DNA of 64,000 bases from UPXZ01 sp018055865 (GCA_964292695.1 CAXYWB010000003.1:1-64000); one strand, 5' to 3'. Shown: positions 43,456 through 52,951, numbered from the stretch's first letter. Program-made: numbers and translations. Notes: generated by a model from the sequence alone, not told the origin.

Positions 43456-44475
43456 TCAGTTTCTCACATCCACCACAGCTGCCGCCGATGACGTGTAGCT
43501 ACCGAGCACACCAATTCCGTTGATGATATTGGAATGAATTTGAATCGGTTCTACAAACGGATTACCGGATAGATTTTTGGCAGCGCCCGATGAACGGGCA
43601 TATAGGTAATAATCGGGTGAAATTTGTTGCAAATAAATGTTGAAAGTGCTTCTCACTTCTTTCCGGTATTGAGAATCGTAGCCGTTATAGTCTTTTTGAT
43701 CAACGACAATGTAACTTGAAAATTTCAATTCGTACTCTTTTCCATTGAATAAATCATCCGAAAAAGTGTCGTAATTGTAATTGTTTCTGGAAAATTCAAA
43801 CAGACTCCCGATGTCGTTAGTTTGCTGATTTCCGAATACAATATCTTCAAAATTAGACAGATACGTATCCATAAAAGAGTATTCATAATAAGTCCGTTTT
43901 CGTACCATCAAGCGGTAGTAGTTTTTTTTGTTGCCTTCATCCTTAAACTTTATCCGAAAACTGACTTTTTTATACGTGTATTCCGAAAGCGTATCCTGCT
44001 CGCTGATTCCTCCATACCCCCCTATATAGCCAATGTAGTATTGCTTTTCGGTCACCGACGATGTGTCTACTTTCAGGATCAAAGGCTTGGCGGGGAGTAC
44101 CGAAGTACCCGAAACGGAAGCGAAGCCGGGAGCAGAAACCTCAATTTTTATTTCTTCCCCCGGACTTGGCTTGTAGCCGGATTCGTAAATTCCTGACCCG
44201 ATGTGAGTCAGTTTTCCTTTGAGCATGCCGTTCACGTACAAGCTGAAATCGGCATTCGTAACTTTTTCATACCCAAAACCTTCATAGCTGCCAAAATCTT
44301 CCTCCAAAAAGAACCTGGATTTGGTCAATTCGGCTTTGATTGCAGAGTCAGGGGTGATAAAACTGCTCACAACCAGCATCGGATTGGTGATTTCGCCGTT
44401 GAATTCAATGGTTTTATCGCATCCGGCAGCGAGGAGTCCAACAATCAGATAGGAGAGTATATAGTTGGTTTTCAT
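43456..44475 (-). CDS. DUF4249 lipoprotein
   Basis: The 339-residue protein has a lipoprotein signal with LLAAGC (C19 lipidated) and then the DUF4249 layout: LVVSSFITPDSAIKAELTKSRF, ADFSLYVNG, a Pro/Gly/Glu segment EIKIEVSAPGF, and late YLYARSSGAAKNLSGNPFVEPIQIHSNIINGIGVLGSY. DUF4249 genes usually lie beside TonB-dependent receptors, as here (4 nt downstream of the receptor stop). It is probably a surface-exposed or periplasmic partner of that receptor. The ligand is unknown. Confidence 0.87.
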   Translation of the reverse strand: MKTNYILSYLIVGLLAAGCDKTIEFNGEITNPMLVVSSFITPDSAIKAELTKSRFFLEEDFGSYEGFGYEKVTNADFSLYVNGMLKGKLTHIGSGIYESGYKPSPGEEIKIEVSAPGFASVSGTSVLPAKPLILKVDTSSVTEKQYYIGYIGGYGGISEQDTLSEYTYKKVSFRIKFKDEGNKKNYYRLMVRKRTYYEYSFMDTYLSNFEDIVFGNQQTNDIGSLFEFSRNNYNYDTFSDDLFNGKEYELKFSSYIVVDQKDYNGYDSQYRKEVRSTFNIYLQQISPDYYLYARSSGAAKNLSGNPFVEPIQIHSNIINGIGVLGSYTSSAAAVVDVRN

Positions 44476-44479
44476 TTTC

Positions 44480-46933
44480 TTAAAATTTATAACTGTAACT
44501 AACAGATGGAATGATGGGGAAAAGCGTCACCTGTTTCAGCACTTTGTTGCTCTCGTATTGTCCGGTTTTCGGATTGTAACTACCTTCGGACGACTGATAG
44601 ACCATAAATGGATTGAGTTGATTATACACGTTGTAAATACTGATGTTCCAGGTGCGGGTTCCCCGTTTTTTCTTTTTATGAAAATTCACTCCCAAATCCA
44701 TCCGGTGGTAATTGTTGTAGCGATAGTTGTTGCGCGAGCTGATGTAAGTCTGTGAGGCAGGATAACTGTACATTTCGTTTGAATTCGGTATTATTGGTCC
44801 CGGGTTGGTGTGGAGCCCCAGCGTAGCAGTGTTTCCGGTCGCAAAAACCCAATTGCCCGAAAGATCTATTTTTTCGGAGAATTTGTGCATCACCGTCAGG
44901 CTCAAATCGTGTCGGCGGTCGTATTTAGCCGGAAAAATTCGCCCATAGTTCAGCTCCTGCCCGGGGCGATCGAAGAGCCGTTCGGTTTTCGACCAGGTAT
45001 AGCCGAGCCATCCGGTAGTGCTTCCGAACGAGCGTTGAGCCAGAAACTCCACACCGTAAGACCAACCGCGCCCCATCACCACTTTTTCTTCCCAGCCGGA
45101 TGATTCGCCCATAAAGGATGCGCCGTCTTTGTATTCTATCAGGTTATTCATGGACTTGTAATACCCTTCGAGTGAGAGATCAAGCTGGTTTTTCAGGTTG
45201 TAAAAAATCCCGAAGGCATACTGGTCGGATTTCATCGGGTCGATGAGCTGAGTAGCCGGCACCCACAGGTCGGTAGGCATGCTGATGCTGTTGTTCGAAA
45301 GCAGGTGAATGTACTGATTCATGTGTGCATAGCCTGCTTTGAGCGAGAGGTTATCGGTAATCGATGCACGAAATCCCAACCGGGGTTCAAGTGAGAGATA
45401 ATTTTTCTGCTGCACATTGAAAGTGGAAAAATGGATACCAGCATTGACTTTGAAACGTTCCGAGAGGGTGATGTTATCTTCCAGGTATGTCATTGTTTCG
45501 TGTGCGTAGATGTTGCCTTTCCCGATTACCGTATCTAATTTCTGGCTTTGATTGTTGTTATTGTTGGAAAAATAGAACGTAGATACATCAGGGCGAAACG
45601 TGTGGTACGTGTAATTAGTTCCGAATTTAATATCGTGCGATGTATTGGGTGAATAATCAAAATCTGCTTTCAGTGAATAATCCTCAATGCCCGAACGGTA
45701 GCCCACTTTGAACTCCTCGGTCTCCGTTTTTGGCGGAGTGACTGATTTATCGGTGCTTTCGGAGAGATACCCTACGTTCATATTGGAGCGGTAGCGGGTG
45801 TAGGCCGCTGTCATGTTCATAAACAATTTATTAGTAACCAGATGATTCCATCGCAGTGCTGCTATCGCATTTCCCCAGTCCCAGTTCAGGTTCATCCAGT
45901 CGCTCATCTCCCGTTCTGCATAGGAATTGTTGTTGGTGCGGTATTTGGTGTAAATGGCATCGTCACCCAGGTATGCACTCAGAAAAAGTTTGTCTTTTTC
46001 GGAAAATTTATGGGTAAATTTGGCATTGAGATCGTAGAAATAGTAACCGGCAGTGGTTCTTGAAGCATCTTCGCCCATGTTCTGTTTGGCATACCACTTG
46101 ATAATGGGCTGGCTCAATATGTCGATGTAGGTACGGCGGGCCGAAATATTAAAAGTGGTTTTTTCTTTCCAAATCGGTCCTTCCAGGTTAAATTTGGATG
46201 AAATAAGCCCAATACTCACGTTGCCGTGGTAGTTTTTATCGTCCCCGTCCTTCATTCTCACATCCACTACCGATGACAGCCTTCCGCCGAACCGGGCCGG
46301 AAAACTTCCTTTGTACAGGGTTACATTTTTTACGGCATCGGTGTTGAATGCCGAGAAGAAGCCGAACATGTGATTGACGTTGTAAATTGGAATTCCATCC
46401 AGCAGCATCAGGTTTTGATCCGGTCCGCCTCCGCGAACATACAATCCGGCGGAACCTTCAGTGCCCGATTGAACTCCCGGCAGCAGTTGAAGAGCTTTTA
46501 TCAGGTCATTCTCACCAAAAAGAGAAGGAATATTTTTGATTTGTTCTATCGGTACGTCAATGGCGCTCATCTGCGAACCTTTCACACCCAGTTCGTTACG
46601 CCGACCTACTACGGTTACTTCTTTCAGAGCAATGCTGGCATCTAATTTTACATGTATCACCGTGTCTTTGGTCAGTCTGAATGTTCGGATTTCAGGAGTA
46701 TAGCCTACGTAATTGTAATTCAGCACCACTTCACCCGCATTCAGGGTAATGGAATAATACCCGAAATTATTGCTCACAGTGCCTTTTTCGGATGCATCGT
46801 CGAAAACCGAAGCGCTAATCAGTGTTTCGCCGTTTGAAAAATCGGTGATGTATCCGCTGATGGTATAGCGCTGAGCCTGAACAAGGAATGTACAGAATAT
46901 TAGTAGTAAAAGGATGAATGCTTTTCGGGTCAT
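44480..46933 (-). CDS. TonB-dependent receptor with carboxypeptidase-like regulatory domain
   Basis: An outer-membrane active transporter. From MTRKAFILLLL (46933) it is 817 residues: signal peptide (about 1-20), carboxypeptidase-regulatory-like beta domain (about 22-105: YTISGYITDFSNGETLISASVF), plug domain (about 115-230, with GTEGSAGLYVRGGGPDQNLMLLDGIPIYN), then a 22-strand-type barrel ending in PSVSYSYKF. The frame opens at 46960, but a TACCTTTG -7 box at 46958-46965 would overlap that start. It pairs with DUF4249; it is not a SusC/SusD pair. Substrate unknown. Confidence 0.92.
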   Translation of the reverse strand: MTRKAFILLLLIFCTFLVQAQRYTISGYITDFSNGETLISASVFDDASEKGTVSNNFGYYSITLNAGEVVLNYNYVGYTPEIRTFRLTKDTVIHVKLDASIALKEVTVVGRRNELGVKGSQMSAIDVPIEQIKNIPSLFGENDLIKALQLLPGVQSGTEGSAGLYVRGGGPDQNLMLLDGIPIYNVNHMFGFFSAFNTDAVKNVTLYKGSFPARFGGRLSSVVDVRMKDGDDKNYHGNVSIGLISSKFNLEGPIWKEKTTFNISARRTYIDILSQPIIKWYAKQNMGEDASRTTAGYYFYDLNAKFTHKFSEKDKLFLSAYLGDDAIYTKYRTNNNSYAEREMSDWMNLNWDWGNAIAALRWNHLVTNKLFMNMTAAYTRYRSNMNVGYLSESTDKSVTPPKTETEEFKVGYRSGIEDYSLKADFDYSPNTSHDIKFGTNYTYHTFRPDVSTFYFSNNNNNQSQKLDTVIGKGNIYAHETMTYLEDNITLSERFKVNAGIHFSTFNVQQKNYLSLEPRLGFRASITDNLSLKAGYAHMNQYIHLLSNNSISMPTDLWVPATQLIDPMKSDQYAFGIFYNLKNQLDLSLEGYYKSMNNLIEYKDGASFMGESSGWEEKVVMGRGWSYGVEFLAQRSFGSTTGWLGYTWSKTERLFDRPGQELNYGRIFPAKYDRRHDLSLTVMHKFSEKIDLSGNWVFATGNTATLGLHTNPGPIIPNSNEMYSYPASQTYISSRNNYRYNNYHRMDLGVNFHKKKKRGTRTWNISIYNVYNQLNPFMVYQSSEGSYNPKTGQYESNKVLKQVTLFPIIPSVSYSYKF

Positions 46934-46957
46934 CGTAGTTTTGTTGAGTTGAATGCG

Positions 46958-46965
46958 CAAAGGTA
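46958..46965 (-). promoter_or_regulatory. -7 box of the receptor operon
   Basis: TACCTTTG on the minus strand, predicting a start near 46951 and so choosing the ATG at 46933. No good -33 element. Confidence 0.45.
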
Positions 46966-47137
46966 AGAAAATTCTGAATAGTCATTGGGGTTACGTTTTT
47001 TTTATAGCATATAAAAAATCCTAATTTTGTGTGGTAAGTGCTGTGTGGTATCAGTTATCATAATGTGTTGTAAATCATCGGGATTTGACAGTTTATGCCA
47101 ATAGCGGAGTATGATTAGATTTTGATTTTCAGGCAAA

Positions 47138-47170
47138 AAAAAACTCCTGCAGTTTGCGTTGCAGGAGTTT
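47138..47170 (-). terminator. Terminator of the coiled-coil paralogue
   Basis: Minus strand: AAACTCCTGC pairs with GCAGGAGTTT, followed by T9. Confidence 0.85.
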
Positions 47171-47176
47171 ATTATG

Positions 47177-48169
47177 TCAGGGTTCAAGGGTTGGTTCTTC
47201 TTGCGGTGCCACTGGAAGAGTTGCGTCCTGAATTTTATTTACTTTCTTTTGAGCTTTCACGGCATTTTTCTTAGCTTTTTCAGCGTTTTTATTTGCTTTT
47301 TCTACTTCTTTCTGCAGTTTTTTTGCCTCTTTTTGAGCTTTCGCTTCGGCTTTTGCAGCATCTTTCTGAGCTTTGTCGATTCTTTTTTGTTGAGCAGCGG
47401 CTTCTTTTGCTGCTTTTTTTTCAGCTTTTTCTTTTTCTTTCAGCGCCTTTGCTTCGGCTTTTGCTGCTTTTGCATTCGCTTTATCTATCAGTTTTTGAGC
47501 TTTTACAGCCTCTTTTTCAGCCTTCTGTGCTGCTTTATCTTTTTGCTCCTGAGCCCTGGCGTTGGCTGCATCTATTTTCTGCTGAGCTTTTTCAGCATTC
47601 AGACGTGCTTTTTCAACTTCCTGAGCTGCTTTTTCATTTGCTTTTTCCATTTCTTTTTGTGCTTCCTGAGCTTTTTCCTGTGCCTTTTCAGATTCCAGTT
47701 GAGCTTTATCAGCTACTTTCTGAGCTTTTTCGTTTTCTTTTTGAGCTCTTTCGGCTTCTTTCTGAAGTTTTTCAGCTTCTTCCAGCTTTTGCTTTTGTTC
47801 CTTCAGGTAGGCTTCCTGTTCGGCTTTTACTTGTTTGTTGTAAATCTCGCGGTGTTCAACGTTTTTTGTGTAGGGATTTTCGTTTCGCATTTCTATTTCT
47901 ATCTGTTTCGCATTTCTCAAATCCACATCTCTGAATTTATCGGGAGCTACGGGACTGTTGAACCATTGTCCGTTGTCTTCGTAAATGTATACATTCTTGT
48001 TCAGATCGAAATAGATATTTTGATCGGGCAGGAATACGTGAGTGGTCTTGGCGTTGTAACCATTAGCAGGTGCCCAGGGTGGCAGAGTAGTTTCGGCCAG
48101 AATGTGAAATGACATCGAGGTTGTTATTGTCATAACAACAAGTGCGAAAAAGATTTTTTTAGTCTTCAT
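47177..48169 (-). CDS. Exported protein with WAPxxGY domain and long coiled coil (paralogue of next gene)
   Basis: A 330-residue protein not matched to any family I know. Signal peptide (1-25), then a compact domain of about 90 residues (28-120) starting PPWAPANGYNAKT, with LPDQNIYFDLNKNVYIYEDNG, then about 200 residues of Lys/Glu/Ala/Gln heptads that look like one long alpha-helical coiled coil, and a short Pro/Glu end. The same domain opens the next upstream gene. Start at 48169 is chosen because the signal peptide begins there and the promoter (48226-48256) lies between it and the earlier ATG. Location is probably periplasm or outer membrane. Confidence 0.78.
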   Translation of the reverse strand: MKTKKIFFALVVMTITTSMSFHILAETTLPPWAPANGYNAKTTHVFLPDQNIYFDLNKNVYIYEDNGQWFNSPVAPDKFRDVDLRNAKQIEIEMRNENPYTKNVEHREIYNKQVKAEQEAYLKEQKQKLEEAEKLQKEAERAQKENEKAQKVADKAQLESEKAQEKAQEAQKEMEKANEKAAQEVEKARLNAEKAQQKIDAANARAQEQKDKAAQKAEKEAVKAQKLIDKANAKAAKAEAKALKEKEKAEKKAAKEAAAQQKRIDKAQKDAAKAEAKAQKEAKKLQKEVEKANKNAEKAKKNAVKAQKKVNKIQDATLPVAPQEEPTLEP

Positions 48170-48225
48170 AGGATGGTTTTTATAGATGTTTATTAAATTA
48201 ACAAAAAGAACTCCAAATTCAGTGC

Positions 48226-48256
48226 CAAAAGTATAAATAATCATTCAAAAAAACAA
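48226..48256 (-). promoter_or_regulatory. Promoter of the coiled-coil paralogue
   Basis: Minus strand: TTG (48256-48254), 20 nt, TACTTTTG (48233-48226). The -33 part lies within the upstream gene's terminator hairpin. Confidence 0.6.
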
Positions 48257-48288
48257 CTCCTGCAAGTTGTTGATTGTCAGGAGTTGTT
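48252..48288 (-). terminator. Terminator of the short paralogue
   Basis: Minus strand: AACAACTCCTG pairs with CAGGAGTTGTT, then a T-run. Its stem core (ACTCCTG/CAGGAGT) is the same as in the terminator of the other paralogue. Confidence 0.8.
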
Positions 48289-48355
48289 ACCATCGTTTTA
48301 TTTACAAAAAATAGTGTGTGAATTTCAATTCAATATTTATCATGAAAGCCCATTT

Positions 48356-48844
48356 TTACCATCTGCTTATGTTTTTTTCGTTGTATTTGTGGTATTTCTT
48401 TGCAGCTTTTTGATTGGCTTTTTGGTATTTTTTATTCATTTTATACATGTCTTTGCTGTATTCTCTGCGATTTTTATCCATTCGTTTGTAATATTCCTTC
48501 TGAGCTTTCGGGCTCCAGTATTTTGTCCGGTGAGTATGGTTGTACACGTACGGACGATTGTTGTGAATCATCAACTGTACCTGAGGTACTGCCCGTAAGT
48601 TCACGTTTCTATACATTACCGGCAATGCTGTGCTTGCTGTCCAGTTTCTTCCGTTCATGTACATATACACTCCGCGATGAAGATCGTAATAGAAATTTTG
48701 CTGCGGAAAATAGATCTGCCTTGTTTTTTCTCTGTATCCGTGAGCGGGCGCCCAGTGTGGAGTAACTGCTCCCGATTCAACCGGCATGGCAATTGTCAGT
48801 GCCAACATTGCAGCGAATGCAACGATTAATTTCTTTGTTTTCAT
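48356..48844 (-). CDS. Exported WAPxxGY-domain protein, short paralogue
   Basis: A 162-residue protein, again without a family I recognise. Signal peptide (about 1-24), then TPHWAPAHGYREKT, FPQQNFYYDLHRGVYMYMNG, MYRNVNLRAVPQVQL and NNRPYVYNHTHRTKYW, aligning along its length with the same region of the neighbouring coiled-coil protein. Its tail (about 110-162) is short, basic and Tyr/Lys-rich, in place of the long Glu/Lys/Ala coiled coil. The ATG at 48844 gives the signal peptide; the earlier in-frame start at 48898 does not. Confidence 0.78.
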   Translation of the reverse strand: MKTKKLIVAFAAMLALTIAMPVESGAVTPHWAPAHGYREKTRQIYFPQQNFYYDLHRGVYMYMNGRNWTASTALPVMYRNVNLRAVPQVQLMIHNNRPYVYNHTHRTKYWSPKAQKEYYKRMDKNRREYSKDMYKMNKKYQKANQKAAKKYHKYNEKNISRW

Positions 48845-48916
48845 AATGTCAAGTATTAAATGGTTACTGAATTTAGCTTCTTGCTTACAGTAATCCAATT
48901 ACTGTGCCAAAAAAAA

Positions 48917-48949
48917 CACCCTTTGTCTTAAAATTAAAGACAAAGGGTG
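48917..48949 (-). terminator. Terminator of prs
   Basis: Minus strand: CACCCTTTGTCTT pairs with AAGACAAAGGGTG, then T8. Confidence 0.87.
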
Positions 48950-48974
48950 AATAAATGTAAAATGCTGTGTCTGA

Positions 48975-49919
48975 TTACAGCAGGTATTGTTCGCTGATGG
49001 ATTTGTGTTCCTGTACCCGACGAATGGTATCGGCAAACATGCCGGAAATACTCAAAATCCGGGCTTTCGAACATTTTTCACAATCAAAAGGAATAGAATC
49101 CGTAAAAGCAATTTCGGTCAGTTTAGAGTTTGCAATGCGATCACTTGCACTTCCCGACATCACGCCGTGCGAAACGATGGCACGAACGCTCAGAGCACCG
49201 TTTTCTATCATCAGGTTGGCGGCTTTACACAGCGTACCGGCCGTGTCCACCATATCGTCCACTATTATCACATTTTTGCCTTCCACGTCGCCTATTATTC
49301 TCATTTCGCCAATAACGTTGGCTTTTTCGCGCGTTTTGTGACAGAGCACCATCGGCACTTCCAGGTGTTTGGAGTAAGATCCTGCCCGTTTGGAGCCGCC
49401 CACATCGGGCGAAGCAATGACCAGATTATCAAGATTCAACGATTTGATGTACGGGATAAATATAGTAGAAGCATACAGGTGGTCAACAGGCACATTGAAA
49501 AATCCCTGAATCTGATCGGCATGCAGATCCATGGTGATTACGCGGTCAACACCCGCTACAGTGAGCATATCTGCTATCAGCTTGGCGCCGATAGACACGC
49601 GGGGCTTATCCTTACGGTCCTGACGAGCCCAGCCGAAATACGGAATAACGGCAATAACCTTGTAAGCCGAAGCCCGCTTGGCAGCATCTATCATAAGCAA
49701 AAGCTCCATCAGATTGTCAGAATTCGGAAAGGTGGACTGAACCAGGTAAATGTATTGACCGCGAATGGATTCTTCGTACGATACGGAAAATTCTCCATCC
49801 GAAAAATGTTCAATATTCATCTTTCCTAACGGCCAGTTAAGACTTTTACAAATTCTTTCGGCTAAGTAGCGGCTTTTGGTACCTGCAAATACTTTGAAAA
49901 GGGTTGAATCTTCTGACAT
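48975..49919 (-). CDS. prs: Ribose-phosphate pyrophosphokinase
   Basis: It makes PRPP for nucleotide, His and Trp synthesis. The 314-residue class I enzyme has FSDGEFSVSYEESIRGQ, YFGWARQDRK, the MDLHADQIQGFF catalytic region, and the PRPP-binding VIIVDDMVDTAGT. Full length. TAATTTTG -7 box upstream at 49954-49961 (minus strand). Confidence 0.96.
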   Translation of the reverse strand: MSEDSTLFKVFAGTKSRYLAERICKSLNWPLGKMNIEHFSDGEFSVSYEESIRGQYIYLVQSTFPNSDNLMELLLMIDAAKRASAYKVIAVIPYFGWARQDRKDKPRVSIGAKLIADMLTVAGVDRVITMDLHADQIQGFFNVPVDHLYASTIFIPYIKSLNLDNLVIASPDVGGSKRAGSYSKHLEVPMVLCHKTREKANVIGEMRIIGDVEGKNVIIVDDMVDTAGTLCKAANLMIENGALSVRAIVSHGVMSGSASDRIANSKLTEIAFTDSIPFDCEKCSKARILSISGMFADTIRRVQEHKSISEQYLL

Positions 49920-50147
49920 AAAATTAGGTGAGTTAAGATTGTGAAATGCGCTGCAAAATTACTGAATTTTAGATGAAAAGGAAAAAATTTCGTAACAAAA
50001 AATTCAAATTTCTTAATAATCTGAAAGTCAGATACGTATTCGGATTTTGATAAAACGGATATGGATTAATTGAATCATTGCAAACGTTTGAAATCTTTTT
50101 GAATCTCTTTTTAGGACTTATCCAAAGTTGAATTGTTCATAATGAAG

Positions 50148-50155
50148 TAATTTTG
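50148..50155 (+). promoter_or_regulatory. -7 box of malQ
   Basis: TAATTTTG, with a TTG at 50128-50130 (17 nt away, slightly short). It overlaps the TTG at 50153 that opens the frame, so translation must begin later, at the ATG at 50201. Confidence 0.5.
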
Positions 50156-50200
50156 AATTTAAATACTAGCCCGAAATCATTTTTTTTTAGAGAAAAGACC

Positions 50201-52882
50201 ATGAAGATACACTTTAATATCCCATATTTTACCCGGTGGGGACAACGAATTTCAGTTTCCGGAAATATTCCTCAACTCGGTAACAACGACCATAGCAAAG
50301 CATTGCCGCTGAGTCTTGGCGGACACGAAGTCTGGTACGGTGAAATTGACCTGGAAACTGCTCCCGGTGAATCCATCAGCTACTCTTACGTCCTTTTTGA
50401 TGAGAATACCGGAAAATATCAGGAAGAATGGGGCGATAACCGCACTGTCTCATTGAAAAAGAACGTTGAAAATTACTTTTGTTTCGATACGTGGAATACT
50501 GCCGGGAGCGTCGAAAACGTTTTCATGACTTCCCCTTTTCGCAAAGTGCTGCTCAAACCAAATACACAACCCCAACAGGCAAAAACCCCAAAAAACTTCA
50601 GCCACAAATTCATAGTCAAAGCTCCGTTACTCAAATCAAATCAGGCACTTTGCATGATTGGCAACTGCAGTAAGTTGGGCAACTGGACTGTTTCAAAACC
50701 CGTAATGATGAACCTGAACGGCGATGATTGGGAACTAAAGATAGATCTGAGCAATGTGGATGGCGAAATACATTACAAATATGGCATTTACGATGCCGAT
50801 GCTGCTCATTTTCTCTATTTTGAACAGGGACCCGACCGGATTGCCGCCGTGCTGAAGGATTCAATTGTCCAGGTAAACGATGGTTTTATTCGAGTAGATA
50901 ATCAGTCGTGGCACGGAGCCGGCATAGGATTACCCGTTTTCAGTATCCGCACCCGCCAGAGCTTTGGAGTAGGCGATTTTTCGGATTTGAAATTATTGGT
51001 TGACTGGTCTGAAAAAATAGGCATGAAACTCATTCAGCTGCTGCCCTTGAACGACACTACCGGCACTCATACCGAACTGGATGTGCTCCCTTATGCCGCC
51101 ATTTCGGCTTTTGCGCTTAATCCGTTGTTTCTCAATCTTCCCGCGTTGGGTGCACTGCCGGATACCAACTTCATGAAACAGCAGTACAAACCCAAACAGG
51201 CAGAACTCAACGCTCTTCCGCTTATTTCATTTCTCGAGGTGATAAACTTCAAACTGAACTATGCCAAAGAAGCCTATCTTCACCAAAAAACCGATTTTTT
51301 CAACGATCCGGATTACAGGGAATTCTTCGAACGAAATGCTTACTGGCTGGTGCCTTATGCAGCTTACTGCGTGCTGCGCGATCGTTTCGGAACGAATGAT
51401 TATCGTCAGTGGAACGAATTCTCGCAATTTGACATAAATAAAATTGCTGAATTTACAGCAGCCGAACAACCCCATTTCGACGAAGTCGGAGTGAATTACT
51501 TCATCCAGTATCACCTTCACAGGCAGCTTCATGAGGCCGGTTTGTATGCCAATGAGCATGGTGTAGTGCTGAAAGGAGATATCCCAATAGGTGTAAACCG
51601 CAACAGTGTAGATACCTGGGTAACTCCCGAACTTTTTCACATGGATATGAATGCCGGTGCTCCGCCTGATATGTTTGCCATCAAAGGACAAAACTGGTCG
51701 TTGCCCACCTACAACTGGGAAGTGATGAAACAAACCGGATTCAAATGGTGGAAACAGCGCTTCGAGCAAATGTCAAACTACTTTGATACGTTCCGGATCG
51801 ACCATATACTTGGATTTTTCAGAATCTGGGAAATTCCGACTGCTCAGGTGGAAGGAATAATGGGACATCTGAATCCTTCTATTCCGCTATATATCAATGA
51901 ATTTGGCGAAAAAGGAATCGGATTTGACTACAATCGGTTCTGCAAACCTTACATTACAGACCAGATACTTTGGGATTTCTTCGGTGAAGAGGCCGGATGG
52001 ATCAAAGCCAATTGCCTGCAGGTGGAAGACGGCTGGATTCTACGCCTGAAACCCGAATTTCAAAGCCAGGCTTTTGTGGAAAATCTGTATAAGGATGGCA
52101 AAATTTCCGAAAGAGTCAAATACGGACTGTATGACCTCATTTCCAATGTGCTGCTTTTTGAGGTGGATGGTTCCAATGGTACTCAGTTCTACCCGCGCTA
52201 CGGCATGCATTTTCTTCGTTCCTATGCCGAACTCGACGAACATGTCAGGAAAGGACTGGACGAACTTTACATCCACTACTACTATCACCGTCAGGACGGA
52301 AACTGGTATGAATCGGGGCTTGACAAACTTCCGGCATTGAAGCGCGCCACCAACATGCTCATTTGCGGCGAAGACCTCGGAATGATGAATCCGGCTGTAA
52401 CGGCCGTGATGAAAGAACTGGGAATATTAAGCCTCGAAATTCAGCGTGCACCGAAGAGCAACAAAATAGAATTTGCACATCCGGCAGATGCACCATATCT
52501 CTCGGTTGTTACGCCTTCGACACACGATATGAGCACCATACGTGGCTGGTGGGAAGAAGACCGTACCATCACACAAAAATTCTATAATTCACAGTTGGGG
52601 CATTGGGGCCAATCGCCCTATTTCTGCGAGTGGTGGATTTCTCGCGATATTATTTTGCAACACTTATATTCACCGGCCATGTGGGCCATTTTTCAGATGC
52701 AGGATTTGCTGGGAATTTCAGAGAAACTTCGTCGCGATAATCCGCACGAAGAACGAATAAACGATCCTTCTAACTCCGAAGCAAGCTGGCGCTACAGAAT
52801 GCACATCGCCATCGAAGATCTGATGGAGGAAGACGAATTCAACAACGAACTGAAAAATTTCATTGTTCAGTCGGGAAGGTAA
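50201..52882 (+). CDS. malQ: 4-alpha-glucanotransferase with two starch-binding domains
   Basis: A GH77 enzyme that shuffles alpha-1,4-glucan chains in maltodextrin and glycogen metabolism; no signal peptide, so cytoplasmic. From the ATG at 50201 it has 893 residues: two CBM20-like domains (about 1-115 and 125-240), then the GH77 barrel (about 260-880). The catalytic triad equivalents are D534 in FRIDHILGFFRIWEIP, E724 in CGEDLGMM and D776 in STHDMSTIRGWW. The double CBM20 layout resembles plant DPE2 and is known in Bacteroidota. Single-gene unit. Confidence 0.94.
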   Translation: MKIHFNIPYFTRWGQRISVSGNIPQLGNNDHSKALPLSLGGHEVWYGEIDLETAPGESISYSYVLFDENTGKYQEEWGDNRTVSLKKNVENYFCFDTWNTAGSVENVFMTSPFRKVLLKPNTQPQQAKTPKNFSHKFIVKAPLLKSNQALCMIGNCSKLGNWTVSKPVMMNLNGDDWELKIDLSNVDGEIHYKYGIYDADAAHFLYFEQGPDRIAAVLKDSIVQVNDGFIRVDNQSWHGAGIGLPVFSIRTRQSFGVGDFSDLKLLVDWSEKIGMKLIQLLPLNDTTGTHTELDVLPYAAISAFALNPLFLNLPALGALPDTNFMKQQYKPKQAELNALPLISFLEVINFKLNYAKEAYLHQKTDFFNDPDYREFFERNAYWLVPYAAYCVLRDRFGTNDYRQWNEFSQFDINKIAEFTAAEQPHFDEVGVNYFIQYHLHRQLHEAGLYANEHGVVLKGDIPIGVNRNSVDTWVTPELFHMDMNAGAPPDMFAIKGQNWSLPTYNWEVMKQTGFKWWKQRFEQMSNYFDTFRIDHILGFFRIWEIPTAQVEGIMGHLNPSIPLYINEFGEKGIGFDYNRFCKPYITDQILWDFFGEEAGWIKANCLQVEDGWILRLKPEFQSQAFVENLYKDGKISERVKYGLYDLISNVLLFEVDGSNGTQFYPRYGMHFLRSYAELDEHVRKGLDELYIHYYYHRQDGNWYESGLDKLPALKRATNMLICGEDLGMMNPAVTAVMKELGILSLEIQRAPKSNKIEFAHPADAPYLSVVTPSTHDMSTIRGWWEEDRTITQKFYNSQLGHWGQSPYFCEWWISRDIILQHLYSPAMWAIFQMQDLLGISEKLRRDNPHEERINDPSNSEASWRYRMHIAIEDLMEEDEFNNELKNFIVQSGR

Positions 52883-52911
52883 CAATAAGTTTTTTATAAA
52901 TGTCCAGCAGC

Positions 52912-52948
52912 AAAAATCCCCATTACTTAAGGAGTGATGGGGATTTTT
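52912..52948. terminator. Bidirectional terminator, malQ / EamA gene
   Basis: AAAAATCCCCAT pairs with ATGGGGATTTTT between convergent genes; the stem extends inward with ACT/AGT. Confidence 0.87.
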
Positions 52949-52951
52949 GTA

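Noticed and set aside
44480..46933. SusC-like nutrient receptor with a SusD partner
   Set aside because: The partner is DUF4249, not SusD, and the N-terminal and plug features fit the general TonB-dependent group.
47002..47187. 61-codon minus-strand frame between the receptor and coiled-coil gene
   Set aside because: It runs through the coiled-coil gene's terminator hairpin and has no recognisable sequence.
47159..48112. Long opposite-strand frame over the coiled-coil gene
   Set aside because: Phe/Ser/Leu-rich translation is the mirror of Lys/Glu/Ala codons; the minus-strand gene has a signal peptide, promoter and terminator.
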